From Thermoflexus hugenholtzii (GTDB lineage: Bacteria > Chloroflexota > Anaerolineae > Thermoflexales > Thermoflexaceae): a stretch of 64,000 nt of DNA. Positions 8,895 to 16,782 of the stretch are shown piece after piece; position 1 is the stretch's first letter, and each line of letters begins with the position of its first letter. The notes under the pieces were generated by a model. The model did not search any database, was not told the origin of the DNA, and was given only the letters and a program-made list of their open reading frames with translations. Where the stretch lies: the NCBI RefSeq assembly GCF_018771565.1, contig NZ_CP076326.1:682001-746000 (forward strand), given 5' to 3'. The position numbers and the translations under genes are program-made.

Positions 8895-9380
8895 TTATTC
8901 CGGTCTCAACCCGATTACCCAGATTGGGCATGGGAGGACACGTCGATAGGTTTCCAGATCCCGTTGAACCTTACTCAAATGAGGGAGATTCTTTCCTTTT
9001 ATACTATCATCATACACGATTTCTACCGCAACATCAATAACCTCAAGATTATAGGCAAGCAAAAATTTCAAAAAATCGTTATAACAATCAGATGGATCTG
9101 AAAGTTGTATTTCTATCGCAACCTTGCTCTTCTTAAGATCAAACTTTAGGTGTTTATGTTGAGGAGTAACGGGTTGCTGGCGTTGCCAGCCTTTCCGAGC
9201 GAGCAACTCTTCCAAAATTTGTGCAGGAGTTGGACGTGCTCCTCTTCCCAACTTCGTCTTACCTAAGGATAGCAGGTATTGTAGCTGCCTAATCGAATCT
9301 TCGATCTCATCTATAAATTCTGGAAAGTGTTGGCTCAATATGGTTTTTGCGAATTTGAAATCGTATTCTGAGTAACCCAT
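8895..9380 (-). CDS. BglII-like PD-(D/E)XK nuclease domain protein (orphan)
   Basis: A 161-residue protein from an ATG at 9380 preceded by GAGGTAGGAAA; an upstream ATG at 9425 would add 15 residues but has no clear ribosome site. Residues D81, E90 and Q92 lie in FDLKKSKVAIEIQLS, reproducing the D-x8-E-x-Q spacing of the BglII active site (Asp84, Glu93, Gln95). A preceding W-x4-P, a later VAVEIVYDD strand and a closing WVIGL strand also resemble BglII order. This resemblance is from memory, not a search. BglII-type enzymes cut DNA with Mg2+. No methyltransferase is visible within several kb, so it may be a solitary or domesticated nuclease or a homing-type enzyme. The gene is much richer in A+T than its neighbours, suggesting recent acquisition. 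Confidence 0.7.
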   Translation of the reverse strand: MGYSEYDFKFAKTILSQHFPEFIDEIEDSIRQLQYLLSLGKTKLGRGARPTPAQILEELLARKGWQRQQPVTPQHKHLKFDLKKSKVAIEIQLSDPSDCYNDFLKFLLAYNLEVIDVAVEIVYDDSIKGKNLPHLSKVQRDLETYRRVLPCPIWVIGLRPE

Positions 9381-9493
9381 TTTCCTACCTCGGGCATAAG
9401 AGTTCAGGCTGTTATTTCGGAACATCAGCGCTTAAAGACCGGTGGCTCCCGCATCGCCTCCTCCGCTCCTCCGCGTCTCTGGCCCTGCTTCAA

Positions 9494-9499
9494 ATTATA
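9494..9499 (-). promoter_or_regulatory. TATAAT -10 box for the orphan nuclease gene
   Basis: On the minus strand a perfect TATAAT lies about 115 bp before the start at 9380. The hexamer 17 bp upstream (CTGCTT) is a poor -35 box, so this is a candidate promoter only. Confidence 0.3.
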
Positions 9500-9530
9500 G
9501 CCGGTCGGATCCGGAAAAGCAGCCCACGTC

Positions 9531-9569
9531 TTTAAGGTCTCCTTAAGCTTGGCTTGAGCTGCTCTTCAG
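9531..9569 (+). promoter_or_regulatory. Four direct repeats at 11-bp spacing (OmpR/PhoB-box type)
   Basis: Cores TTTAAG, CTTAAG, CTTGAG and CTTCAG start at 9531, 9542, 9553 and 9564, exactly 11 bp apart. That is the spacing at which OmpR/PhoB-family dimers bind. The array lies 65 bp before the start of the lipoprotein gene at 9634. Unlike the arrays at 33632 and 36430, no convincing -10 box lies at the matching distance. Confidence 0.5.
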
Positions 9570-9633
9570 GACAGCGGGCCTGCCTGCAGGGTAAGTTCTT
9601 TTCAGGAAATCCGGCTGAAAGGAGGAGAAGCCC

Positions 9634-10224
9634 ATGGCGCATGATGGGATCCGGCGGTTCGGCTTTGCCGTGGTCATGCTGGCCCTGGCGGCCTGCGCCC
9701 GGGCCACGCCCTCGCCGACCCCAAGCCCCACTCGGCCAGCGGCCACTCCCACGAAGGCGCCCACCTCGACGCCTACGCGGGCGCCCACTCCCACGCCGAC
9801 GCGGGCCCCGACGGCGACCCCGACGCCCGCGCCCACGGCCACTCCCACGCCCCGGCCGACCCCCAGCAAGGCGGTCACGGTGAAGCTCGGCCAGAGCGCC
9901 GCGCTGGGGAAGTTCCTGACCGATGAGCAGGGCTTCACCCTCTATGTGTTCATGAACGATCCTCGGAACACCAGCACGTGCGAGGCGGAGTGCGCCCAGC
10001 GGTGGCCGCCTTTCCTGACTGCAGGCAAGCCCCTCGCAGGCCCCGGGGTGAACGCCGCCCTGCTGGGCACCATCCGCCGCAAGGATGGCACAACCCAGGT
10101 GACCTATAACGGGCATCCACTCTATTACTTCTCCGGGGACGCCAAGCCCGGCGACACGAACGGACAGGGGTTTAACAACCTGTGGTATGTGATCGGACCG
10201 GATGGCATGCCGATCAAGAAGTGA
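9634..10224 (+). CDS. Lipoprotein with PF03640-type (COG4315) repeats
   Basis: A 196-residue exported lipoprotein. An arginine-containing N-terminus and hydrophobic stretch end in a lipobox (LALAAC), giving lipidation at about Cys21. A low-complexity Thr/Pro/Ala linker (about residues 24-78) separates the anchor from the folded part. The C-terminal region has two copies of the COG4315 motif (LYVFMNDP with Cys pair and RWPPFL; then PLYYFSGD), the 'secreted repeat of unknown function'. The ATG at 9634 follows AAAGGAGGAG. Function unknown; family members sit on the outer face of the membrane. The four 11-bp repeats upstream suggest control by an OmpR-type regulator. Confidence 0.88.
   Translation: MAHDGIRRFGFAVVMLALAACARATPSPTPSPTRPAATPTKAPTSTPTRAPTPTPTRAPTATPTPAPTATPTPRPTPSKAVTVKLGQSAALGKFLTDEQGFTLYVFMNDPRNTSTCEAECAQRWPPFLTAGKPLAGPGVNAALLGTIRRKDGTTQVTYNGHPLYYFSGDAKPGDTNGQGFNNLWYVIGPDGMPIKK
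9705..9870 (+). repeat. Thr/Pro-rich tandem low-complexity repeat
   Basis: Degenerate repeats of an ACTCCCACG/GCGCCCACT-like unit encode alternating Thr-Pro and Ala-Pro dipeptides inside the lipoprotein gene. It is probably a flexible cell-wall-spanning linker and a likely site of length variation between strains. Confidence 0.7.
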
Positions 10225-10312
10225 AGGCAAGGGGATGATGGGTGTCCATTATCCCCCGGTCTCCCACATCGCTGCGGAATCCGAATGATCGAGGGGTGAA
10301 AAGGAGGAAGAG

Positions 10313-10894
10313 ATGGGACGGTGGAAGATGTGGATCGGCGCGTTGCTGACGGCGGGTTTTCTGCTTAGCGGGTGGGCGGGCACGGCCGGCCTCCGGGTCG
10401 CCTACGCCGCCCGCGCTCCCGCCCGGGTGATCCTGCGGGGGACCATTGCGAAGGTGGATCCGGCGGCGAAGACACTCACGGTGAAGACCGCGAAGGGAGA
10501 GACGGTGGAGGTCGTCGGAACTGACAAGACGGTCCTGCTGATAGTTGGGATCCGCAAGCCGACATGGAACGATCTCCATCCGGATGGGCGGGTGCTGGTG
10601 GTGGGGAAGCGGGCGGATGGCAAGGTGGAGGCCCTGCGCATCGGGGTGCGCCCACCTGTGCGGAGCGTGCGCGGGGTGATCGCGGAGATCCGAGGGAACC
10701 AGCTGGTCGTGGACACCGGGAAGGGCAAGGTCACCCTGGTCACCGACGAGCGCACCCGCTTCCGCATCCGGGGGTTGAAGAGCCCCAGCGTGAAGGACCT
10801 CCGGGTCGGCGATCGGGTGAGCGCGGTGGCCGTCGGACACTGGGATGACCTCTGGTATGCCAACCAGGTCGCCCGGATCCGTCCCACCCGCTGA
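10313..10894 (+). CDS. Exported protein with two DUF5666-like domains
   Basis: A 193-residue protein with an N-terminal signal peptide (hydrophobic core about residues 8-30, possible cleavage after AYA). Two similar beta-rich domains follow, each with the pattern G.I..V....LTV.T..G...V..DE.T and ending in a basic segment (about residues 40-110 and 113-190), typical of DUF5666. The start at 10313 follows AAGGAGGAAGAG. The function of DUF5666 is not known. A strong hairpin directly downstream suggests this transcript ends before tatA. Confidence 0.8.
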   Translation: MGRWKMWIGALLTAGFLLSGWAGTAGLRVAYAARAPARVILRGTIAKVDPAAKTLTVKTAKGETVEVVGTDKTVLLIVGIRKPTWNDLHPDGRVLVVGKRADGKVEALRIGVRPPVRSVRGVIAEIRGNQLVVDTGKGKVTLVTDERTRFRIRGLKSPSVKDLRVGDRVSAVAVGHWDDLWYANQVARIRPTR

Positions 10895-10909
10895 AGGGCG
10901 CGACGTTGG

Positions 10910-10955
10910 CCGGTGGGGGGCATGGATACGGCCCCCCACCGGTCGATCCTTGTTT
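10910..10955 (+). terminator. Strong hairpin terminator between the DUF5666 gene and tatA
   Basis: A perfect 12-bp stem (10910-10921 with 10931-10942) around a nine-base loop, followed by TCGATCCTTGTTT. It begins 15 bp after the DUF5666 stop and ends just before the tatA ribosome site. Confidence 0.7.
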
Positions 10956-10969
10956 CGGAGGACCCTTCG

Positions 10970-11179
10970 ATGATCCGCATCGGCGCGGAAGAGCTGCTTC
11001 TGATTCTGTTCCTGGCCCTTCTGCTGTTCGGGCCGGGTCGGCTGTCGGCTATCGCCCGGGAGCTGGGCCAGAGCGTGCGGGAGTTCCGACGCGGCCTGAC
11101 GGAGAACAGCGAGAGCGCCGCGCCGGAACCGCGTGAACCGCGCGGATCCCCTCCGGAGCCCCCAGGGCCTCCCGCGTGA
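10970..11179 (+). CDS. tatA: Sec-independent translocase TatA/TatE-like protein
   Basis: A 69-residue protein with a short N-terminal membrane helix (about residues 6-21), the hallmark FGPGRL hinge, an amphipathic helix (LSAIARELGQSVREFRRGL) and a charged, proline-rich tail. This is the TatA layout for export of folded proteins. The ATG at 10970 was chosen over 10913 because GGAGGACCCTTCG precedes it. No tatB or tatC is adjacent. The following short genes may be co-transcribed. Confidence 0.85.
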   Translation: MIRIGAEELLLILFLALLLFGPGRLSAIARELGQSVREFRRGLTENSESAAPEPREPRGSPPEPPGPPA

Positions 11180-11200
11180 GCTTTCTTGCAGGAGCTTCCG

Positions 11201-11407
11201 TTGCGGACTTGGGCAGGGTGGCCGAAGCCCCTGTTTCTTTCCAAAGCCCTGGTTTTGCTGCTGCTCGTGGCCGTGGGTGGGGCCGGGTGGGCGCTCCATC
11301 GCCGGACGCAGGCCTCCGAGCTGTGGCGTATGGGGGGATGGATCCTCCTGGGCGGATGGGGACTCGCCCTGCTGGGGCTTCTCCTGTTGGGGCTATATCT
11401 GCGCTGA
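11201..11407 (+). CDS. Small two-helix membrane protein
   Basis: Probably 68 residues from a TTG at 11201, preceded by CAGGAGCTTCCG; a TTG at 11186 is the alternative. It has two hydrophobic helices (about residues 14-31 and 45-65) joined by a basic loop (HRRTQASELWR). No family is recognised. It lies between tatA and the HEAT-repeat gene, in the same direction. Confidence 0.55.
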   Translation: MRTWAGWPKPLFLSKALVLLLLVAVGGAGWALHRRTQASELWRMGGWILLGGWGLALLGLLLLGLYLR

Positions 11408-11448
11408 GCCTTGCCTTCCCGGTTTATCTCTTTACAGGAGGCTAATCG

Positions 11449-11970
11449 ATGAGCCCACAGGCATCCGCTGATCCCGAAATCAAGCGCTACCTCCGGGATC
11501 TCGGCTCCTCGAATCCAGATCGGGTGCGCGCAGCCCGGGAGGCCCTGGCCGCCCTGGGCGCTCCGGCGCTGGAAGCCTTGATCGCGGTCCTCCAGGAAGA
11601 GGAAGACTCGTTACGCTGGGAGGCTGTCAAAGCCCTCCGGGACCTGGGGGATCCCCGCGCCGCCCCACTGTTCATCCGCCTTCTCCTCGAGGATCCCAAC
11701 CCAGGGGTCCGCTGGCTGGCGGCGGAAGGGCTTCTCCGCCTCGATGAGACGGGATTGCAGGCTTTGCTGGAGGCCCTGGTTCATCATTCGGATTCTCCCT
11801 GGCTGCGGGAGGGCGCCCGTCACGTTCTGAAGGCACTCGCGGCCCGGGGACATAGGACGGAGCTCCTGCCGGTCCTGGAGGCCATGGACGGACTGGAACC
11901 TGCTTTGACGGTGCCGCCTGCTGCCCAGCGGGCCCTGGATTCCATTTTCGGCCACGGATCAACGGCGTGA
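11449..11970 (+). CDS. HEAT-repeat protein
   Basis: A 173-residue all-helical protein of about four HEAT/PBS-lyase-type repeats, seen as recurring A..AL..LG...L..LI..L and VR..A...L..L patterns. The start follows AGGAGGCTAATCG. Such repeats form protein-binding scaffolds; the partner is unknown. It contains no signal peptide and so is probably cytoplasmic. Confidence 0.8.
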   Translation: MSPQASADPEIKRYLRDLGSSNPDRVRAAREALAALGAPALEALIAVLQEEEDSLRWEAVKALRDLGDPRAAPLFIRLLLEDPNPGVRWLAAEGLLRLDETGLQALLEALVHHSDSPWLREGARHVLKALAARGHRTELLPVLEAMDGLEPALTVPPAAQRALDSIFGHGSTA

Positions 11971-12039
11971 TCGGTCCGAGGAGTTCCACATTGTTCCCCG
12001 TCGGGTCCTCTGAGAGAAGGCGTCCCTCGGCCTGAGTTT

Positions 12040-12068
12040 TTGACGCCCTTCCGCCTTGCGCATACACT
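12040..12068 (+). promoter_or_regulatory. Sigma-70-type promoter for the CDGSH/thioredoxin unit
   Basis: TTGACG (12040-12045), a 17-bp spacer, then TACACT (12063-12068). Transcription would begin near 12075, about 45 bp before the CDGSH start. Confidence 0.6.
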
Positions 12069-12118
12069 CAATACGTCCACCGGATGGACTCCATCCATGT
12101 GCGCCGGAGGGATTCGCG

Positions 12119-12322
12119 ATGGCCGACCATGAGACCACGTGGGGGGATCATCCGCGGACAACGGTGCGTCTTCGGCCCGGCGAGCGGGTCACCCTGTGCC
12201 GGTGCTTTCAGTCGAAGAACTTCCCGTTCTGCGATGGGTCCCATCGGGAGGTCGCGGGACGGGGCCCGGTGACGGTAGTCGTGCTGCAGGAGGAGCCCTC
12301 CGAGTCGAGGGGCGTCATCTGA
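12119..12322 (+). CDS. CDGSH iron-sulfur domain protein
   Basis: A 67-residue protein carrying the complete CDGSH signature: C27-x-C29, then C38-D-G-S-H42 (CRCFQSKNFPFCDGSH). The three Cys and one His bind a redox-active, acid-labile [2Fe-2S] cluster. The ATG at 12119 follows GGAGGGATTCGCG; an upstream in-frame ATG at 12056 lies inside the promoter and is rejected. Thioredoxin follows 61 bp downstream, suggesting a small redox operon. Confidence 0.92.
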   Translation: MADHETTWGDHPRTTVRLRPGERVTLCRCFQSKNFPFCDGSHREVAGRGPVTVVVLQEEPSESRGVI

Positions 12323-12383
12323 GGCGCGGCGCAGGCCCGCAGGACTGCGCATCCGAGAAAACCCCAGGGGAGGGGAACGACCG

Positions 12384-12728
12384 ATGGGTGAGCATGAGGT
12401 GACCATCACGGCACAGAATTTCGAGCAGGAAGTCCTGAAGTCCGAGAAACCGGTGCTGGTGGATTTCTGGGCGGAGTGGTGCGGGCCGTGCAAGGCCCTG
12501 GAACCCATCGTGGCCCAGATCGCCCGGGAATACGCCCAGGTCCTGAAGGTGGGCAAGTTAAATGTGGACGATTACCCCGAGCTGGCCATGCGCTATGGGG
12601 TGATGGGGATCCCCACCCTCATCCTGTTCAAGGACGGGCGGGAGGTGGCGCGGATCGTCGGCTACCAGCCCCGGGAGCGCCTGCTCCGGCAGATCCTCCC
12701 GCATCTCCAGCCAGCCCCACAACGGTGA
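12384..12728 (+). CDS. trxA: Thioredoxin
   Basis: A 114-residue thioredoxin with the active site W32-C33-G-P-C36, the buried Asp27, and the cis-proline loop (GIPTLILFKDG). It reduces protein disulfides in the cytoplasm. Co-directional with the CDGSH gene and followed by a good terminator. The name is used in the family sense; paralogues may exist elsewhere. Confidence 0.93.
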   Translation: MGEHEVTITAQNFEQEVLKSEKPVLVDFWAEWCGPCKALEPIVAQIAREYAQVLKVGKLNVDDYPELAMRYGVMGIPTLILFKDGREVARIVGYQPRERLLRQILPHLQPAPQR

Positions 12729-12740
12729 GCGGAGCCGGAC

Positions 12741-12785
12741 CCAGGGGTCGGGGGAAGCCGGAGATCCCCGATCCCTGGTTTTCTT
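12741..12785 (+). terminator. Rho-independent terminator after thioredoxin
   Basis: Arms 12741-12753 and 12766-12778 pair over 13 bp with one G-T wobble, followed by TTTTCTT. It lies between the converging thioredoxin and permease genes. Confidence 0.75.
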
Positions 12786-12788
12786 CCC

Positions 12789-14054
12789 TCATTCATAGCG
12801 CAGGGCGACGATGGGGTCGAGCCGGGCGGCGCGCCAGGCCGGGTAGAGGCCAGCGGCCAGGCCCACCGCGGAACTGATCCCCACCGCCAGCAGGATCGCC
12901 TCCGGGGTCACGATGGCCCGGAACGCCCCTCCAGCCAGCGTGGAGATCAGGAAAGCCACCCCGATCCCCAGCAATACCCCCAGGAACCCTCCGATGAGGG
13001 CCAGGAGAACCGTCTCGATCAGGAACTGGAGCAGGATGTCCCGTCGCCGGGCCCCCACGGCCTTGCGCAGGCCGATCTCCCGTGTTCGCTCCCGCACGGA
13101 AACCAGGGTGATGTTCATGATGCCGATCCCTCCCACCAGCAGGGAGATCCCGGCGATGGCGGAGAGGAAGGCGGTCAGGATCAAGGTGAGGTTGCCGAAG
13201 AGACTCAGGATCTCCTCCTGGGAGACCACGGTGAAATCCTCATCCTCCCGGAAGCGGATGCCGTGGCGCTCTCGCAAGACAGCCGTGGCCTGCTCCTGCG
13301 CCGCCCGGATGCGGTCCGGGGAGCGAGCGACCAGCACGATGGCCGAGAGGCCGGGTTCCCCGCTGCGCCCCCGCACCGAGTAGAGATACTGATGCATGGC
13401 GCTTAAGGGGATGAGGATCACCTCATCGTCGTTCCCGAAGGAGGTGCCTCCTTTGCGGCTCAGGATCCCGATGACCCGGAAGGGGACATCCCGGATACGG
13501 ATCAGCTGCCCGACGGGATCGGCTTCCCCGAACAGCCTTCGGGCGGCCTCCACGCCCAGGAGCGCCACCCGGGCCGCAGTCCGCTCGTCCTCCGGGGTGA
13601 GGAAGCGGCCTCGCGCCACCGTCCAGTTCCGGGCGACCTGATACTCCGGCGTCACCCCACGCACGGTGGTGACCATCCGCTCCCTGGCGGAGGCCACCGG
13701 GAGCGTCTGGGCCACCACCGGGGCCACCATGACGATGTCTGGCGCCCGGGCGGGATCCTGCAATGCCCGCGCATCCCCCAGGGTCAGGGCGGGCCGCAGC
13801 AGGCCGGACTGCTGGGCGGCGGCCCGGGTGAGGCCGCTCTGGGAGAACCCGCCGGGGAAGACGAACAGCACGTTGGGCCCGATGGCCTCCACCTGGCGCT
13901 GGATGTAGTCCCGGACGCCCTGGCCGGCGGCCAGCAGGGCCACGACGGCGCCGACCCCGATCAGGATGCCCAGCAGGCTGAGGGCGGTGCGCAGTTTGTT
14001 GGCCAGCAGGCTTTGAAGGGCTGTCTGCAGGTTCTCCTGAAATTGCGCGATCAT
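12789..14054 (-). CDS. MacB/FtsX-like ABC transporter permease
   Basis: A 421-residue permease with one N-terminal membrane helix (about 22-42), a large extracytoplasmic MacB_PCD domain, and three C-terminal helices forming the FtsX domain. Coupling-loop sequences (REIGLRKAVGARRRDIL) and the end motif YPAWRAARLDPIVALR are typical. MacB-type systems act as mechanotransducers that drive efflux of peptides, lipids or drugs. Third gene after the HlyD-like adaptor and a paralogous permease. No ATPase gene lies in the operon, so the motor must be encoded elsewhere. Several stretches are nearly identical in DNA to the neighbouring permease gene, indicating tandem duplication with homogenisation. Confidence 0.92.
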   Translation of the reverse strand: MIAQFQENLQTALQSLLANKLRTALSLLGILIGVGAVVALLAAGQGVRDYIQRQVEAIGPNVLFVFPGGFSQSGLTRAAAQQSGLLRPALTLGDARALQDPARAPDIVMVAPVVAQTLPVASARERMVTTVRGVTPEYQVARNWTVARGRFLTPEDERTAARVALLGVEAARRLFGEADPVGQLIRIRDVPFRVIGILSRKGGTSFGNDDEVILIPLSAMHQYLYSVRGRSGEPGLSAIVLVARSPDRIRAAQEQATAVLRERHGIRFREDEDFTVVSQEEILSLFGNLTLILTAFLSAIAGISLLVGGIGIMNITLVSVRERTREIGLRKAVGARRRDILLQFLIETVLLALIGGFLGVLLGIGVAFLISTLAGGAFRAIVTPEAILLAVGISSAVGLAAGLYPAWRAARLDPIVALRYE

Positions 14055-14093
14055 CGCTTCCGGTCCTCCCGAACGATGCGGTCGCTCCCCCCG

Positions 14094-15353
14094 TCATTCG
14101 GCGCGGAGGGCGACGATGGGGTCGAGCCGGGCGGCGCGCCAGGCCGGGTAGAGGCCGAAGAAGAGCCCGACGGCGGCGCTCACCCCCACGGCCAGGAGCA
14201 CCGTATCCAGGCCCACCGCCGCCCGCACCGCTCCGCCGCTCAGGACGTTGATCGTCGAGGCCAGGGCGATCCCGGCCCCGGTGCCCAGGACGCCGCCGAG
14301 CATCGTGATCAGGATGGCCTCGGTGAGGAACTGGAGCAGGATGTCTCGCCGACGGGCTCCCACGGCCTTGCGCAGGCCGATCTCCCGCGTCCGCTCGGTC
14401 ACCGAGACCAGCATGATGTTCATGATCCCGATGCCCCCCACGATCAGGGAGATGGCGCCCAGCGCCCCCAGGAACACCGTGAGCACGCCGGAGATCTGCC
14501 CGAAGATCGAAACCAGCTCGAACTGGGTCAGGATGGCGAAGTCGTCCTCGTCCCGGAAGCGGATGCGATGCCGCTCCCGCAGGAGCTCTGTGATCCGTCG
14601 GACGATCTCGTCGGTGTATTCCGATCGGGTGGCCTGGAGCATGATCCCGGTCACCAGCGGCTCCCCGGTTCGCGGATCCCGCGCGTCGTAGAGCATCTCC
14701 TGGGCCACCGTGATCGGGATGAAGGCTAGGTCGTTGTAGTCCCCGAAGGCGTTGCCGCCCTTATCCGACATCACCCCGATCACCCGGAAGGGAACCCCGT
14801 TGATGCGCACCGTCCGCCCCACCGGGTTGGGGACGTCCGGGAAGAGGCGGCGGGCCGGGGTGAGGCCCAGCACGATCACCCGGGAGCGGTTGAGGAGATG
14901 GGCCTCCTCGAGGAACGTGCCGTGCTGGGGAGGCCAGTTGCGGGCGGGGGCGTAGCCCGGGGTGGTCCCCAGGATCACCGTCACCGCCTCGCGGCCCTCG
15001 CTCTCCAGAGGCCCGAAACGCTGGATCACCGGGACGACGACGGTGACCCGGCCGCGCACCTCCTGCTCGATGGCGCGCACATCCCGCATGGTGAGGGAGG
15101 AGATGTCCTGCAGCGCGGCCCCTGCGGATGGGCCCTCCGCCGCTGCTCGTGGGATCACGAAGATCAGGTTGGTGCCGAGGGCGGCGAACTGGTCCTGGAT
15201 GTAGTTCTGCACCCCGCGGCCGATGGCCACCATGGCGATGACGGCAGCCACCCCGATCAGGATGCCCAGGAGGGTGAGGGCCGCCCGCAGACGGTTGGTG
15301 GCCAGAGTCTCGAAAGCTTGTTGGATGTTCTCCCTCCACAACGCCGCTCGCAT
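14094..15353 (-). CDS. MacB/FtsX-like ABC transporter permease
   Basis: A 419-residue paralogue of the next gene with the same layout: N-terminal helix, MacB_PCD domain and three C-terminal helices with REIGLRKAVGARRRDIL and YPAWRAARLDPIVALR. The start follows AAGGGGATACCGGG. Two permeases could form a heterodimeric transporter with the adaptor upstream and an ATPase supplied in trans. Confidence 0.92.
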   Translation of the reverse strand: MRAALWRENIQQAFETLATNRLRAALTLLGILIGVAAVIAMVAIGRGVQNYIQDQFAALGTNLIFVIPRAAAEGPSAGAALQDISSLTMRDVRAIEQEVRGRVTVVVPVIQRFGPLESEGREAVTVILGTTPGYAPARNWPPQHGTFLEEAHLLNRSRVIVLGLTPARRLFPDVPNPVGRTVRINGVPFRVIGVMSDKGGNAFGDYNDLAFIPITVAQEMLYDARDPRTGEPLVTGIMLQATRSEYTDEIVRRITELLRERHRIRFRDEDDFAILTQFELVSIFGQISGVLTVFLGALGAISLIVGGIGIMNIMLVSVTERTREIGLRKAVGARRRDILLQFLTEAILITMLGGVLGTGAGIALASTINVLSGGAVRAAVGLDTVLLAVGVSAAVGLFFGLYPAWRAARLDPIVALRAE

Positions 15354-15381
15354 CCCGGTATCCCCTTCTTTGCGGATCCGA

Positions 15382-16764
15382 TCAGCGCCGGAGGAAGATC
15401 CGGAACGAAGAAGCCGGTTGCACCTCGCCCAGGACGACGCGGTCGCCTTCTTGAAGCCCCTCCAGGACCTCGCTCTCGGTCTCCCCCTGGGCGCCCAGGC
15501 GAATCTCCACTTCCTCCGCCCGATCGCCGACCACCCGATACACGAAGGCCCGCCCGGTCTCCCGATCCCGCCGGACGGCGGCGTTGGGCACGAGGAGCAC
15601 GTTCTCCCGGCGCTCCACTTCGATCTCCACGTTGGCGCTCATGCCGGCGCGCAGAACGGGATCCCGCTCATCCAGCACCACGCGGACTCGATAGGTGGCG
15701 GCGCCGCCGGCTTCGGTGGCGGCGGGAGCGATGGCGTCGATGTGCCCGCGGAAGGACCGGCCCGGCAGGGCGTCCAGGGTGATCTCCACCGGCATCCCTT
15801 CCTTCAGGCGCACGACATCGACTTCATCGACGGTCAGGTCCAGATAGAGATCGCTCAAATCAGCCAGGACGATGGCCCCGCCGGGGACGCCGGCCCCGAC
15901 CACCTGGCCGATTTCGATGTTCACCGCGATGACGGTGCCATCGAAGGGAGCCAGCAGCGTCGCCTGCTCCAGGCGGCGGCGGGCCTGCTCCAGCTGCAGG
16001 CGGGCCTGCTCCAGCTGCAGCCGCGTCCGCTCCACGGTGAGAGCGTCCGGCTGAAGCCGGGCCAGGCTGGCCTGAGCCTGCGCCAGCTGGGCTCGAGCGG
16101 CCTCCAGCTGCTCCGGCCGCGCCCCGGCCTTCATCTTCTCGTATTGCAGGCGGGCGATCTCCGCCTGGAGCTCCGCCTGTCCCACCCGGGCCCGGGCCAG
16201 GTCGACGTCGATGGGGGCGGAGAGGGGAGAGCCGGCGGTTTTATCCCGGGTCAGCTGGGCCTGCCAGATGGCGTTCTTGGCCACCTCGTAGTTCAGCCGG
16301 GCGATCTCCAGATCCGTGGGATCCGGGCCCTGCTCCAGGGCCCGGAGGGCGGCTTGCGCGCTGCGCACCGCCGCGCGGGCCGCGGCCAGCTCTTCCGGCT
16401 TCGGCCCCTGAACGGTCTGGCTGTAGACCACCTGCTGGGTGAGATAGGCGACCTCCGCCTGGCGCACCGCCAGCTCCAGATCCGTGGTGTCCAGGCGGGC
16501 CAGGGGTTGCCCTTTGCGCACCGCCTCGCCTTCCCGAACGAAGATCTCGGCCACCGTGCCGGCGGTGGCGAAGTTCAGCACGGCCTGGGCGCGGGGACGG
16601 ATCTTCCCCGCCGCGCTCAGGGTGACTCGGAGGGTCCCCCGCCGGATCGTCGCAGTCTCCGGCAGGGCGGGGGAACGCCCCCGGGCTTGCGCCAAGAAGG
16701 CCCCGGCCCCGATGAGGGCGAGGAAGAGCAATCCGCCGAGGAGCCATCGAACGCGGCCTTTCAT
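15382..16764 (-). CDS. HlyD/MacA-type efflux periplasmic adaptor
   Basis: A 460-residue membrane-fusion protein. N-terminal membrane anchor (about residues 7-26), first half of a lipoyl/barrel-sandwich domain (TVAEIFVREGEAVRKGQPLARL), a long coiled coil (about 110-285) with tandem heptads such as RLQLEQARLQLEQARRRLEQA, second lipoyl half (APFDGTVIAVNIEIGQVV), then beta-barrel and membrane-proximal domains. The start follows AGGAGGACGCTTC. It links the permeases to substrate or to an outer component. A 20-base tandem duplication near 15985-16025 underlies the repeated heptads. Confidence 0.93.
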   Translation of the reverse strand: MKGRVRWLLGGLLFLALIGAGAFLAQARGRSPALPETATIRRGTLRVTLSAAGKIRPRAQAVLNFATAGTVAEIFVREGEAVRKGQPLARLDTTDLELAVRQAEVAYLTQQVVYSQTVQGPKPEELAAARAAVRSAQAALRALEQGPDPTDLEIARLNYEVAKNAIWQAQLTRDKTAGSPLSAPIDVDLARARVGQAELQAEIARLQYEKMKAGARPEQLEAARAQLAQAQASLARLQPDALTVERTRLQLEQARLQLEQARRRLEQATLLAPFDGTVIAVNIEIGQVVGAGVPGGAIVLADLSDLYLDLTVDEVDVVRLKEGMPVEITLDALPGRSFRGHIDAIAPAATEAGGAATYRVRVVLDERDPVLRAGMSANVEIEVERRENVLLVPNAAVRRDRETGRAFVYRVVGDRAEEVEIRLGAQGETESEVLEGLQEGDRVVLGEVQPASSFRIFLRR

Positions 16765-16782
16765 GAAGCGTCCTCCTGGAGT

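Noticed and set aside
9705-9870. CRISPR-like or minisatellite array
   Set aside because: The repeats are degenerate, have no spacers and encode a Thr/Pro linker in frame.
10231-10256. Terminator after the lipoprotein gene
   Set aside because: An 11-bp stem with one wobble and a four-base loop is present, but no T run follows, so it is not called.
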